Assembly: GCF_024721115.1 (NCBI RefSeq)
Contig: NZ_JAMDHK010000012.1
Span: forward strand, 1-64,000
Source of the DNA: Salipiger pentaromativorans
GTDB lineage: Bacteria; Pseudomonadota; Alphaproteobacteria; Rhodobacterales; Rhodobacteraceae
DNA: 64,000 nt
Reading direction: 5' to 3'
Below, piece by piece: positions 28,442-37,607 of this stretch; the stretch's first letter is position 1; each line of letters begins with the position of its first letter. The notes beneath the pieces are model-generated. The model searched no databases. It had not been told where the DNA came from and was given only the letters and a program-made list of their open reading frames with translations. Both the position numbers and the translations under genes were made by a program.

Positions 28442-31405
28442 TCACAGACGAATATCGAGGCCGCCCGACGCGGCTGCCGGAACCGGCGGAGGCGACGGGT
28501 CGGCCGGCAGCGCCGGACCGATCTCTTGTCGCTGCCCGGGGTCCGGCCCGGTCCGGCCTCCGGATCCCCGCTCGCCAAAGCTGAAACTCGCCGAACCATG
28601 GCCCATATCCGCGAGATACCGCGCGAGCTGATCCACATGGCGGCGCAGCAAGTCGAGCGTTTCGGGCCGTTCGGCGGTGATCGTCAGCATCAACCCGTGT
28701 TCGCCCTGCCCCATGCGAAAGCGCACATGCCCCAGTTCCTCGGGATTGAGCTTCACCTCGATGAGCTCATCCGCCTGCAAGCGCGTTCCGGCGACGGCAT
28801 CGGACAATTGCGACAGAACCGACGCGGCGGTCTCGCTGCGCGCCGGCAGCGCGATAGGCTGTGCCGCAATCGGTGCCGGCGTGCTGCGCGCATCACCCGG
28901 CAGCCCCCCAAGCGTCCCCTCTTTTGTCAGGGGCTCGCTGTCGTCGAGCACAGGAGACAACACCGATCCGGCCGTCTGCTGCTGAACCGGCGACGACGCT
29001 TTCACCAAAACCGGCACAGAGGGCGGTTCAGCCATGGGTCGCACCGTGCCGAAAGATACGACACCGGCCGGCGCCCCCCCGGCGCCGCGCGGGCGCCTCG
29101 GCTGCGGCGCCGTTTCTGCCACGATGCTCTCAACCCATCCGGAAGGAACGCCCCGCCCCTGCGGGTGCTGCGCAGAGGTCTGTACCAGCGGTGACCCGGC
29201 CCGGTTCGGGGACACCTTGTCTGGCGGGGCAACGGCCCGTTCGGACCGTCCGGTCACAGGCACCGGGCGCGCGCCCTCCGGGCCCGCCCGGTGTCTGTCC
29301 CGCACAACCCCTGTGGAGCGAATCGCTTCTGTCCTGACTGCCTCCGGTCCACGCGCCTTCATTCGGCCTGTCAGATCGGAGGGTTTGATCTCCGTCCGAG
29401 GCTGCAGTGCGGCCTTCGGCAGAACCGGCGGCAAACCCAACTCCCCAGTCTCGCGAGACAGCCACTGAACGACCGCCATTCCCTGTCCCGGCCTGGTTTC
29501 CGTCAAAGCCGGTGCGGCTTCCGGCATGGGATGTGAAGCGGTGGAAGGTGCCTCTGGGCTGGTTGCCCTGCGCAACGCCGGACCATGTCTCGGCATTTCT
29601 TTCGGCCCATTCGGCGCAAGACTCTCCCGCAACGCGGGCGCCGCACCGGCAAAGCCCCCTTGAACTACGGCCTGCCGGGACAACCTCATGCCGCCGGAGA
29701 CGACCGTCTCGCGCGTTGCTTCCGGTCCGGTTGCGCGCGCAAAACGCACCGCGCGTGTCGGACCATCCTCCACGGCAGCAGATGTATCGGCCTCGGTCTT
29801 ACGGGTCGTTCGTTCAGCTCTCAGGCCCTGCCCCCGCTCAGGGCGTGGGGTATCCGTTTCCAGCGCAACCTCGCGCAGCGCACGCGCCAGAGGCGCGCGA
29901 CCGCCGAACTCCTTCGGCGGAGGCTCGGGCGATTCCGCCAAACCGGCCCCTATCACGCTTGTATGGGCCACCCCCGAGCTTCGGCTTTGCGGCTGTGCCG
30001 CAATAGGGTTGGGCATTTCCATGTCCTGCGGCGCTACCCGTCCCGACGGCGCAGGTTCGGCAGCCGCCCCTGTGTACACGGTCGTCAGCGCCTGCGATCC
30101 GTCCCAAGAGGCAATCTGACCATCCAATATCGTCTCCTCGATCGCTTCGGGCGTCGGCTTCGCAACAGGCTGCGGACCTGCAACGGACGCCACCGGCGAG
30201 GCAGGTGAAACGTCATCTGCGCGCACTTCACCAACAGGCACGGTGTGCCGAGCAGCAGGCAATGCGGCATGAGTCTCGAATCGCGGTTGTCGGGCTGCGT
30301 CTATCGTGGATCCCGCCTCGGGACGCATGGTCTGCGGATCCGGCGCGACCCCCTGCACCCATGTCTCAGTGTCGCCAGCGGCCATAGCAGCTTCACGCGG
30401 CAGCGTCTCCCCCGCCAGATTCGCATCCCGCATCCCAGTCTTCGGTGGCGCATGATCTGGGTCGAAAACCGGGCGCTCAGAAACCATCCGGGCCGCGTTT
30501 TGATCCATTTGGTGTGCCTCCGGGATCGCGCCCGGCACTGCCGCCGGCCTGGCCTGCGCTCCAGTTTCAAGAGGTTCTTCCCGGTCAGATGGCCGATCCC
30601 GCAGGTCTAGTCCGCCTCTCGCCGCCTCAGCCTCACGCGCTGGTCCAACCGCACCACGCTCGGGCGCAGGCTCTGTATCGGTCGGCTCCAGCGCTGCCGC
30701 TGCCAGCCCGCGCGACGCCGTCCAAGCCGGCTCCGCCCCGCCCCTGCTGCGCAGTTGCCGCGGATGTTCCCCATCCAACCGAGAATCGCGCGGTTCCCGC
30801 AGTGCAGTTCCGCCAAAAACAGGGGCCTCGGGTGTCGTCCCCAGCGAAACGCCCTCTGGTAAGCGCCTTTCAGACGACTCTGCGGGATTGTTCTCCTCAG
30901 GCCCGGACACATGCGCACCGGTCATAGGGGTCTGAAGCGCTTTCGGGAGACTCGCTGTCTCGGGACCGACAGCGGGCTTGGCTACGCTGGGGATCACCAG
31001 ATCACCACGGTCAGACATCGGGCCACCCGGCTCTTCGCCAAACTCCGGGGCAGATTCCACCCGCTCAGATACCATGGCAGTCCGGGAGGACGTCTCCCTC
31101 ACCTGTGCGCTTTCCCGGGTCGGCGCATCCGCCCGAGCAGGCGCAACCCGCTCCGGATCTGCCTGATCCCACTTCTGCACCGTGGCATCCTGCTCCCCCT
31201 CTACCGGCTGCACCTCCGCTGAAGGTCGAGCCGTTTCCTGCGGCGAATCCGAGGCTTCTCCGGTTGCCGCCTCCGCTCCCAGATCCTGCTGCAACGACAG
31301 GAAAATCGCCTCGAACCCCAGGGGCTCGCCGGCTTCCGGTGCGTCGGAACCCCGCCCTTTCGCAAGCTGCACGAAGTTCATTAACCCTGTCAGTTGGCTC
31401 AGCAT
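28442..31405 (-). CDS. fliK: Flagellar hook-length control protein FliK
   Basis: The 987-residue protein is far longer than most FliK proteins (about 400-650). The family domain is at the C-terminus (about 865-950): VKLNPEELGHVRFRM and RPETLDLLRRHVDQL. The rest is low-complexity, rich in Pro, Ala, Glu and Arg and presumably unfolded, as expected for a secreted ruler. The start at 31405 is MLSQLTGLMNFVQLAKG. A CtrA-like site is 50-64 bases upstream. Co-transcribed with flgD. Confidence 0.88.
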   Translation of the reverse strand: MLSQLTGLMNFVQLAKGRGSDAPEAGEPLGFEAIFLSLQQDLGAEAATGEASDSPQETARPSAEVQPVEGEQDATVQKWDQADPERVAPARADAPTRESAQVRETSSRTAMVSERVESAPEFGEEPGGPMSDRGDLVIPSVAKPAVGPETASLPKALQTPMTGAHVSGPEENNPAESSERRLPEGVSLGTTPEAPVFGGTALREPRDSRLDGEHPRQLRSRGGAEPAWTASRGLAAAALEPTDTEPAPERGAVGPAREAEAARGGLDLRDRPSDREEPLETGAQARPAAVPGAIPEAHQMDQNAARMVSERPVFDPDHAPPKTGMRDANLAGETLPREAAMAAGDTETWVQGVAPDPQTMRPEAGSTIDAARQPRFETHAALPAARHTVPVGEVRADDVSPASPVASVAGPQPVAKPTPEAIEETILDGQIASWDGSQALTTVYTGAAAEPAPSGRVAPQDMEMPNPIAAQPQSRSSGVAHTSVIGAGLAESPEPPPKEFGGRAPLARALREVALETDTPRPERGQGLRAERTTRKTEADTSAAVEDGPTRAVRFARATGPEATRETVVSGGMRLSRQAVVQGGFAGAAPALRESLAPNGPKEMPRHGPALRRATSPEAPSTASHPMPEAAPALTETRPGQGMAVVQWLSRETGELGLPPVLPKAALQPRTEIKPSDLTGRMKARGPEAVRTEAIRSTGVVRDRHRAGPEGARPVPVTGRSERAVAPPDKVSPNRAGSPLVQTSAQHPQGRGVPSGWVESIVAETAPQPRRPRGAGGAPAGVVSFGTVRPMAEPPSVPVLVKASSPVQQQTAGSVLSPVLDDSEPLTKEGTLGGLPGDARSTPAPIAAQPIALPARSETAASVLSQLSDAVAGTRLQADELIEVKLNPEELGHVRFRMGQGEHGLMLTITAERPETLDLLRRHVDQLARYLADMGHGSASFSFGERGSGGRTGPDPGQRQEIGPALPADPSPPPVPAAASGGLDIRL

Positions 31406-31454
31406 GTCCGCTCCGGGAATTCTTCCGTCTTCGAGCAGATTATCCCGGACTTCC

Positions 31455-31469
31455 TTACCGCTTCTTTAC
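31455..31469. promoter_or_regulatory. CtrA-like site between fliK and flgJ
   Basis: TTAC-N7-TTAC matches the spacing of the CtrA consensus TTAA-N7-TTAA. It lies 50 bases from the fliK start on one side and 48 bases from the flgJ-type start on the other, so it could serve both divergent promoters. Confidence 0.5.
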
Positions 31470-31516
31470 CGCCAGCGGGTCCAATGCGGTCAGATGAATC
31501 GAATTGGAGAGAGATC

Positions 31517-31777
31517 ATGGAAATCACCGGAGCGCCGCCGCAGACACCCCCCGACCGGCTGCGCCAGGCGGCTGTCGCGCTTGAAGCCTCCTTTCTCGCA
31601 GAGATGCTCGAGGCCGCCGGGCTTGGCGAGAGCCAGGGCGCCTTCGGCGGCGGAATCGGCGAACAGCATTTCGCCTCGTTTCTGCGCCGCGAACAGGCCC
31701 AGGCGCTCGCCGAATCCGGCGGGATCGGGCTGGCGGAATCGATTTACAACGCATTGACGGAGCGCCTGGATGACTGA
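31517..31777 (+). CDS. flgJ: FlgJ-type rod-binding protein, single domain
   Basis: The 86-residue product matches only the N-terminal rod-binding part of FlgJ: RQAAVALEASFLAEMLEAAG and GGGIGEQHFASFLRREQAQALAE. The muramidase domain of enterobacterial FlgJ is absent, as is usual in alphaproteobacteria; a separate lytic transglycosylase is encoded at 46.2 kb. The start at 31517 follows GGAGAGA. It overlaps the next gene by eight bases. Confidence 0.85.
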   Translation: MEITGAPPQTPPDRLRQAAVALEASFLAEMLEAAGLGESQGAFGGGIGEQHFASFLRREQAQALAESGGIGLAESIYNALTERLDD

Positions 31778-32135
31778 CACCGGCCAAAGCCATGAGCTTC
31801 TGATCGCTGCGCTCGACTCGCTGCTCGACCGCGAGCGCGCGGCGCTTCTCGAGGGCGCGCTCGACCGGATCGGGCCGCTGACCGACGAAAAGGCGACGCT
31901 CATCGCGCAACTGACGGAGAGGCCCCCGGACGATCCCGAGGCGATCCGGCCGCTGCATCTCAAGCTGCGGCGCAATCAGCAGTTGTTCGACCAGGCGCTG
32001 GCCGGCATCCGCAACGTGGCGGACAGGCTTGGCGCGCTGCGGCAGATCCGGAAGTCGATGCAAGTCTACGACGCGCAGGGCCAGCGCGCGACGATCGGCG
32101 CAGCCGGCGAGACGCGGCTGGAACGGCGTGCTTGA
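31770..32135 (+). CDS. flgN: FlgN-like export chaperone
   Basis: The 121-residue, mostly helical, charged protein fits the FlgN family, chaperones for the hook-filament junction proteins FlgK and FlgL: LIAALDSLLDRERAALLEG at the N-terminus and IRNVADRLGALRQIRKSMQVYDAQGQ near the C-terminus. Sequence identity in this family is low, so the call rests on pattern, length and position after flgJ. It overlaps flgJ by eight bases. Confidence 0.7.
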   Translation: MTDTGQSHELLIAALDSLLDRERAALLEGALDRIGPLTDEKATLIAQLTERPPDDPEAIRPLHLKLRRNQQLFDQALAGIRNVADRLGALRQIRKSMQVYDAQGQRATIGAAGETRLERRA

Positions 32136-32175
32136 CGGGATTTGCCTCAAATCCGGGGAAACGACCCGGGCGACT

Positions 32176-32190
32176 TTAGCGGTCCGTTAG
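32176..32190 (+). promoter_or_regulatory. CtrA-like site upstream of flagellin
   Basis: TTAG-N7-TTAG lies 156 bases before the flagellin start, in the 210-base region after flgN. The spacing agrees with the CtrA consensus, but two of eight positions differ. A flagellin promoter with a long 5' leader would fit. Confidence 0.4.
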
Positions 32191-32345
32191 GATTCCGGGG
32201 CCATGGTGCGCCCCGCATCCCAAGCGGATGGCGCAGCGGGCGCAAGGCCCGGTCTGCTTTCGTCAGAAAGACGTTCAGGACGCCGGTTCCGGCACATCAC
32301 AAAAATCGGCGCAAAGCGCCGCACGACTGTAAGGACGAAACATCC

Positions 32346-33656
32346 ATGTCTAGCATCCTGACGAACAATGGCGCCATGGTGGCGCTGCAGACCCTGAAAT
32401 CCATCAACTCCAGCCTCGCGACCACGCAAAGCGAAATCTCGACCGGCAAGCGCGTCGCCGACGCCAAGGACAATGCCGCCGTCTGGGCCATTTCCAAGGT
32501 GATGGAAGCCGATGTGAAGGGCTTCAAGGGCATCTCCGACAGCCTCAACCTCGGCCAGTCCACCGTCGCCGTTGCACGCTCGGCCTCGGAAACGGTCACC
32601 GACCTGCTGACCGACATCAAGGGCAAGATCGTCGCCGCCCAGGAGGAAAACGTCGACCGCGCCAAGATCCAGACGGATATCGACGCGCTGCGCGACCAGA
32701 TCGACGCGGTGGTGGGCGCGGCACAATTCAACGGTCTGAACCTGCTGTCGAATACCGATTCGACCGCCGGCTCGGGCAGCATCAACGTGCTGGCCTCGCT
32801 CGACCGTTCCGGCACCGGCGTGGCCGCCAGCGATATCTCGGTCACCAAGCAGGACCTCGGCACCGACGCGGCTGCCTTCGGCACCGGCCTCGCCGCGACC
32901 GATATCGATGCGGCAGTGGACACGGTCACGCTTAACGCCACCCAGTCGGACACGATCGACATCGGCACGACCAACAACGGCTTCACCGCCGGGACGGGCT
33001 ATTCGCTGAACATCTTCGGCACCGACGCCGACGATTCGACCTTCACCCAGGCCGATTACCGCACCTCGACCGCGGCCGCGGCCACCGCGGCCGATATCGA
33101 GGCCAGCGACATCATCTATGTCGCGCGCGAAGGCGATACCGCGACCGACGTGGCCCGTGGCCTGGCTGCGGCCTTCCAGACCTATATGGCCGAAAACAGC
33201 CTCGATACCGATGTGCTGAACGTCACCGCCTCGGGTGATACGCTGACCATCAGCTCGGCGGTGACAGATGGCACCGACACGATCCAGGTGAATCTGACCT
33301 CGGTGAATGACGATGCCGGCAACACCATCGGCGGACGTCTCGAAGCGCTGAGCGATATCGACGTCACGACCCAGACCGGTGTGGACACCGCCCTCACCAA
33401 TATCGAGGGGCTGCTCCAGACCGCCATCGACTCGGCTTCGGCCTTCGGTTCGGTGCAAGGCCGCATCGAAACCCAGACCGATTTTATCACGAGCCTGACC
33501 GACTCGCTGAAATCGGGCATCGGCACGCTGGTCGACGCCGATATGGAAGAGGCGTCGGCACGGCTGCAGGCCCTTCAGGTGCAGCAGCAGCTCGGCGTTC
33601 AGGCCCTGTCGATCGCCAACCAGGCGCCGCAGTCGCTTCTGTCGCTCTTCCGGTAA
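32346..33656 (+). CDS. fliC: Flagellin
   Basis: The 436-residue filament protein has the conserved D0/D1 N-terminus (MSSILTNNGAMVALQTLKSI, QSEISTGKRVADAKDNAAVW) and C-terminus (DFITSLTDSLKSGIGTLVDADM, QVQQQLGVQALSIANQAPQS, ending LLSLFR). The central part (about 150-360) is variable, acidic and rich in Thr, Asp and Ala and would face the medium. No cysteine or signal peptide is present, as expected for type III export. The Met at 32346 is preferred to the longer frame by family N-terminus. flaF and flbT, which control flagellin synthesis in alphaproteobacteria, follow. Confidence 0.96.
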   Translation: MSSILTNNGAMVALQTLKSINSSLATTQSEISTGKRVADAKDNAAVWAISKVMEADVKGFKGISDSLNLGQSTVAVARSASETVTDLLTDIKGKIVAAQEENVDRAKIQTDIDALRDQIDAVVGAAQFNGLNLLSNTDSTAGSGSINVLASLDRSGTGVAASDISVTKQDLGTDAAAFGTGLAATDIDAAVDTVTLNATQSDTIDIGTTNNGFTAGTGYSLNIFGTDADDSTFTQADYRTSTAAAATAADIEASDIIYVAREGDTATDVARGLAAAFQTYMAENSLDTDVLNVTASGDTLTISSAVTDGTDTIQVNLTSVNDDAGNTIGGRLEALSDIDVTTQTGVDTALTNIEGLLQTAIDSASAFGSVQGRIETQTDFITSLTDSLKSGIGTLVDADMEEASARLQALQVQQQLGVQALSIANQAPQSLLSLFR

Positions 33657-33666
33657 GACAGATCGT

Positions 33667-33691
33667 CGGAGGCCGGGTTTCCCGGCCTCCG
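33667..33691 (+). terminator. Hairpin after flagellin gene
   Basis: CGGAGGCCGGG and its perfect complement with loop TTT start 11 bases after the flagellin stop codon. There is no U tract, so it may act mainly to stabilise the abundant flagellin mRNA's 3' end. Confidence 0.6.
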
Positions 33692-33740
33692 ATGCTTCTA
33701 GAGCCGATTTTCAGATGAAACAGAGTCAGAAGGTTCTGCC

Positions 33741-34118
33741 GTGAACGCCCAGATCATGGCGCAGCGCGCCTACGCCCAGAGTACCACCAGCACACGCACC
33801 GACAGGGCCATCGAATACGACCTGTTCGCGCGGGTCACCCATCGCATCAAGGCCGCCGCCGAAGCCGGCCCTAAGGCTTATCCGCAACTCGTCCAGGCGC
33901 TGTATGACAATCGCAATCTCTGGACCGCCCTGGCTGTGGATGTGGCCGATCCCAAGAACAAGTTGCCCACGGAGCTGCGGGCGCAAATCTTCTATCTTTC
34001 GGAATTCGTACAGACCCACACCGGCAAGGTCCTTGCGCGCAAGGCGCGGCTTGCACCGATTCTCGAAGTCAACGCCGCCATCATGCGCGGCCTCAGCGGA
34101 CGGAGGGCAAAGAGATGA
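33741..34118 (+). CDS. flaF: Flagellar biosynthesis regulator FlaF
   Basis: The 125-residue protein matches FlaF: YAQSTTSTRTDRAIEYDLFARVT, ALYDNRNLWTALAVDVADP and LPTELRAQIFYLSEFVQTH. In Caulobacter FlaF is required for flagellin secretion and opposes FlbT. The start is GTG at 33741. Its last four bases overlap the flbT start. Confidence 0.93.
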   Translation: MNAQIMAQRAYAQSTTSTRTDRAIEYDLFARVTHRIKAAAEAGPKAYPQLVQALYDNRNLWTALAVDVADPKNKLPTELRAQIFYLSEFVQTHTGKVLARKARLAPILEVNAAIMRGLSGRRAKR

Positions 34119-34519
34119 GCGGTCTTGTGCTGAAACTCGGCCCAAGGGAGCGGGTGCTCATCAACGGCGCCGTCATCGAGAATGGCGACCGCCGCAGTCG
34201 TCTCTCTGTCATGACGCCCAACGCGAACATCCTGCGTCTGCGCGATGCAATCCATCCCGAGGAGGCGCGCACGCCGGTGCGTAGGCTCTGCTATACCACC
34301 CAGCTTGTCCTGACCGGCGACACCGATGCGGACGAGGCGCAACCGCAACTCTTGCGCCACATCGAAGAGCTGAGCCGGATCCTGACCGATCCGGACAGCC
34401 GCAAACTTCTCACCACCGCCACAGAGGCCCTGCTCGACAGACAGTTCTATCAATGCCTCAAGGCCCTGCGCGCGCTCATCCCACGGGAGGACCGGCTTCT
34501 GGCCGCGGCAAGACAATGA
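34115..34519 (+). CDS. flbT: Flagellin translation repressor FlbT
   Basis: The 134-residue protein matches FlbT, an mRNA-binding regulator that destabilises flagellin transcripts when assembly stalls in Caulobacter: LKLGPRERVLINGAVIENGDRR at the N-terminus and LLDRQFYQCLKALRALIPRE at the C-terminus. It overlaps both flaF and the DUF1217 gene by four bases (ATGA), so the three are translationally coupled. Confidence 0.93.
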   Translation: MSGLVLKLGPRERVLINGAVIENGDRRSRLSVMTPNANILRLRDAIHPEEARTPVRRLCYTTQLVLTGDTDADEAQPQLLRHIEELSRILTDPDSRKLLTTATEALLDRQFYQCLKALRALIPREDRLLAAARQ

Positions 34520-35727
34520 GCTTCACACCGATGATTGCCGGCAACGGGCTTGTCGGCTGGCAAATGTTGCAGGCCACGCTGGAAACACAGCGCACCGCTT
34601 TCGACAAAAGCGCCGAAATCAGCCGCGAATCGGCCTATTTCCAGGAAAAAATCGGATCCGTGGGCTCGGCTGAAGAGCTTGTTGCGGACCGGCGCCTGCT
34701 CAGCGTCGCGTTATCCGCCTTTGGCATGGATGACGAGATCGACAGCAAATACCTGATCCGGCGGATCATCGAAGAGGGCACCGAAGCCGATGACGCGTTG
34801 GCCAACAGGCTGAATGACAGCCGATATGTTGCGCTGGCGAACGCCTTCGATTTCGAAAAGGTCACGACCTACAAAACCCAAAGCGAAGGTTTCGCCGATC
34901 CGATCCTTGCCGCTTACGAGGAACGGGTGCGCGCCAATCTCGACGCGACGCTCGCAGAACCGGCCTATGTAAACGATCCCGACTATGCGGCCCTGTTCAA
35001 GGCGCAGGTGGAGGAAAATCTCGAAATTTCGCGCACCTATTTTCGCGAAACGATTCCAAGCATCACCTCGGCCGAGGACCTGCTCGCCGATCCTGAACTC
35101 ATGCAAGTCGTCCTCACCGCCTTCGATAGTCAGGACCGGCAGGGCAGTACAACGCTCTTGCGCCGGGTGCTGGAGGAAGGCACCAGCGACCCCACCGCGC
35201 TTGCCAATGTGCTGCGGGATGACAAGCTGGTTGCGCTGTCGGATGCCTTTGGTTTCGACGAGGCGGAGACGAGGACGGTTCTCCAGACAGAGGCCTTTGC
35301 CAGCAATATTGCGACGCAATACCGTTGGCAGCAGTTCGAAGATGCGGTGGCCGAGGTCGATCCCGCCATCGGCAAGGCGCTGCAATTCCAGCGCGCGATC
35401 CCCGACCTGTCGGCGAGTGATATCAGCGACACCGCCAAATGGTACAACGTGCTGGGCAGCACCATGATGCGCGGCGTGTTCGAAACCGCGCTGAACCTGC
35501 CAAACGGATTCAGCCAGATCGACATCGACAAGCAGGTCGAGACGCTGCGGGACAAGGTCGAATCCCGTTTCGGAATCAGGAGCTTCAGCGATCTGGAAGA
35601 CGAAACAATTCTCAATAAGGTGATTCACGGGTATCTGCTTCAGGAGCAGATTTCGCAGAGCAGCGGCATCGGCTCGCAGCAGATCGCCCTGACGCTGCTC
35701 AGCACAATCCGATATCCGTCGACATGA
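34516..35727 (+). CDS. DUF1217 flagellar-cluster protein
   Basis: The 403-residue soluble protein contains at least two copies of the DUF1217 unit, around residues 50-120 (SAEELVADRRLLSVALSAFG ... IIEEGTEADDALANRL) and 180-250 (SAEDLLADPELMQVVLTAFD ... VLEEGTSDPTALANVL). A further helical region follows (FQRAIPDLSASDISDTAKWY). DUF1217 proteins occur next to flagellar genes in alphaproteobacteria, but their role is not known. No signal peptide, membrane segment or cysteine is visible. ATGA overlap with flbT points to a role tied to flagellin synthesis or export. Confidence 0.85.
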   Translation: MSFTPMIAGNGLVGWQMLQATLETQRTAFDKSAEISRESAYFQEKIGSVGSAEELVADRRLLSVALSAFGMDDEIDSKYLIRRIIEEGTEADDALANRLNDSRYVALANAFDFEKVTTYKTQSEGFADPILAAYEERVRANLDATLAEPAYVNDPDYAALFKAQVEENLEISRTYFRETIPSITSAEDLLADPELMQVVLTAFDSQDRQGSTTLLRRVLEEGTSDPTALANVLRDDKLVALSDAFGFDEAETRTVLQTEAFASNIATQYRWQQFEDAVAEVDPAIGKALQFQRAIPDLSASDISDTAKWYNVLGSTMMRGVFETALNLPNGFSQIDIDKQVETLRDKVESRFGIRSFSDLEDETILNKVIHGYLLQEQISQSSGIGSQQIALTLLSTIRYPST

Positions 35728-35760
35728 GCCGGCGTCGGTGGCCTCTCATCTAGGCCAGCG

Positions 35761-37125
35761 CTAACGCATGCGCGAGGTTTTCGCCTTTTGCGCCGCAGGC
35801 GGCTTCACCCCCGAGCGGCGCAGGATCAGACGCAACCGGGTAAAGGCCGCATCCACCCCATGTGGCGACACCTCTCCCACAAACCCATCGAGATCGGGCC
35901 AGGCCCGGATCGCCTGATCCAGCACCGGATCTTCGCCCTCCCGGTAAAGCCCCGCGCGGATCATGGTTTCGGATCGCGCATAGGCCCCAAGCAGATGGCG
36001 CGCCTGAAGCAGAACGGCGTTTTCCTCATCGGTTGCCGCTTCGGGCAGGCTGCGCGAAACCGAGCGCAACACGTCGATCGCCGGAAACCGACCGCGTTCG
36101 GCAATCTCGCGGCTCAATACAACGTGACCATCCAACACGCCGCGCAGAATATCCGCCACCGGTTCCTCCATATCCGATCCGGCAACCAGCACACTGAACA
36201 CGGCGGTGATGTCGCCCGACCCCGGCAGGCCCGGCCCCGCACGCTCCGCAAGACGCATGATCTGATGCGCGGTCGAAGGCGGAAACCCCCGCAGCGCCGG
36301 CATCTCGCCCGCCGCCACCGCCACCTCGCGATGCGCCTCGGCGAAGCGCGTGATCGAATCGGCAAGATACAGGACATGATGGCCCTGGTCGCGGAAATGC
36401 TCGGCAATCGTCATCGCCGCCAGCGGACAGCGGCGGCGCTCGAGCGGCGAGCGGTCGGAGGTGGCCGCCACGACAACGCTGCGCGCCATCCCTTCGGGCC
36501 CCAGAACAGTGTGCACAAAATCATGCACCTCGCGCCCGCGTTCCCCCACGAGTGCCAGCACCACCACATCCGCCGACATGCCCCGCGCCAGCGCCGCCAG
36601 CAGCCGGGATTTGCCCACGCCGGAGCCGGCGAAAAGCCCCACGCGCTGGCCCCGCACGACGGGCAGAAGCGTGTCGAAAGCGGCCAGCCCGGTGGGCAGC
36701 CGCGCGCCCAGCCCGCGCCGCTGCGCGGCGGGCGGCGGGCTGGCACGAAAGGGGCGCCGACGCGGCCCCGGGCTGAGCGGCATCTCGTCCAGCGGCAGCC
36801 CATACGGGTCGATCACCCGCCCGATCCAGCCATCGGACGGCGCCAGCGTCGGCGCCCCCATCACCGCCACACGATCCCCCTGAGACACACCGTCGGCCCC
36901 TTCGTCCGGCAGCATCGCGACCAGATCCTCGCGGATACGCAGCACCTCGCCGTCAAGCGGTTCTTCGCCACGATAGAGCCGCATACGGTCGCCGATACAG
37001 GCGACATGCGCCAGCCCGCGCACCCAAATCACCGTGCCATCGACCGAGCGCACGCGCCCCACCGCGCGCACCGGCTGCACCTGCGCGATGCGCGCGCGCA
37101 GCCCGGCAATCTCTCCCTCATCCAT
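35761..37125 (-). CDS. fliI: Flagellar export ATPase FliI
   Basis: The 454-residue F1-beta-like ATPase powers the flagellar type III export system. The Walker A loop is LFAGSGVGKSRLL (about 163-175), followed by VVVLALVGERGREV, LYLADSITRFAEAHREV (Walker B region) and GRFPAIDVLRSVSR. It converges with the DUF1217 gene and is divergent from flgB. Its partners FliH and the true FliJ are not adjacent. Confidence 0.95.
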   Translation of the reverse strand: MDEGEIAGLRARIAQVQPVRAVGRVRSVDGTVIWVRGLAHVACIGDRMRLYRGEEPLDGEVLRIREDLVAMLPDEGADGVSQGDRVAVMGAPTLAPSDGWIGRVIDPYGLPLDEMPLSPGPRRRPFRASPPPAAQRRGLGARLPTGLAAFDTLLPVVRGQRVGLFAGSGVGKSRLLAALARGMSADVVVLALVGERGREVHDFVHTVLGPEGMARSVVVAATSDRSPLERRRCPLAAMTIAEHFRDQGHHVLYLADSITRFAEAHREVAVAAGEMPALRGFPPSTAHQIMRLAERAGPGLPGSGDITAVFSVLVAGSDMEEPVADILRGVLDGHVVLSREIAERGRFPAIDVLRSVSRSLPEAATDEENAVLLQARHLLGAYARSETMIRAGLYREGEDPVLDQAIRAWPDLDGFVGEVSPHGVDAAFTRLRLILRRSGVKPPAAQKAKTSRMR

Positions 37126-37173
37126 GCGTCCGTACCCTTCATCCGGTTCAAACCATTTCTAAAGGAATCACCG

Positions 37174-37188
37174 TTAAGCCTTGATTGA
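37174..37188. promoter_or_regulatory. CtrA-like site between fliI and flgB
   Basis: TTAA-N7-TTGA differs from the CtrA consensus TTAA-N7-TTAA at one position. It lies 49 bases from the fliI start and 24 bases from the flgB start. Confidence 0.5.
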
Positions 37189-37211
37189 AGCCAATCGAGG
37201 GAGAAGCCCCG

Positions 37212-37589
37212 ATGTTCCAGAACCTGGACGTTTTCAGAACCGCCATGGCGATGGCCCGTCATGCCGGCATGCAGCAGGCGCTGAGCGCGCAGAATATCGC
37301 GAATGCGGATACGCCCGGCTATCGCGCGCTGGAAATTCCCGACTTCGCGGCCACGCTACGCGATCCGCTTCTGGGCCAGCGCGCCACACGAGAGACGCAT
37401 CTGAACGGGCGCGGCGCCGGTGCACTGCCCGAGGCGTTCGAACGGCGCGGCAGCGTCGATCCAAACGGCAACACCGTCTCGATCGAGGCCGAAATGGTCA
37501 CCGCCGTGGATGCCGCCCGTGCGCATAATCGCGCGCTCTCCATCTACCGGTCGAATCTCACCCTGCTACGCGCCAGTCTCGGCCGCTGA
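37212..37589 (+). CDS. flgB: Flagellar proximal rod protein FlgB
   Basis: The 125-residue protein starts MFQNLDVFRTAMAMARHAGM and has the rod/hook N-terminal signature QQALSAQNIANADTPGYRA (about 19-37). The C-terminal helix (MVTAVDAARAHNRALSIYRS) completes the D0 coiled coil. The Met at 37212 follows a GAGGGAGAAG site. It opens a nine-gene operon running to fliL. Confidence 0.94.
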   Translation: MFQNLDVFRTAMAMARHAGMQQALSAQNIANADTPGYRALEIPDFAATLRDPLLGQRATRETHLNGRGAGALPEAFERRGSVDPNGNTVSIEAEMVTAVDAARAHNRALSIYRSNLTLLRASLGR

Positions 37590-37607
37590 CCCGAAGGGAA
37601 CACATCC

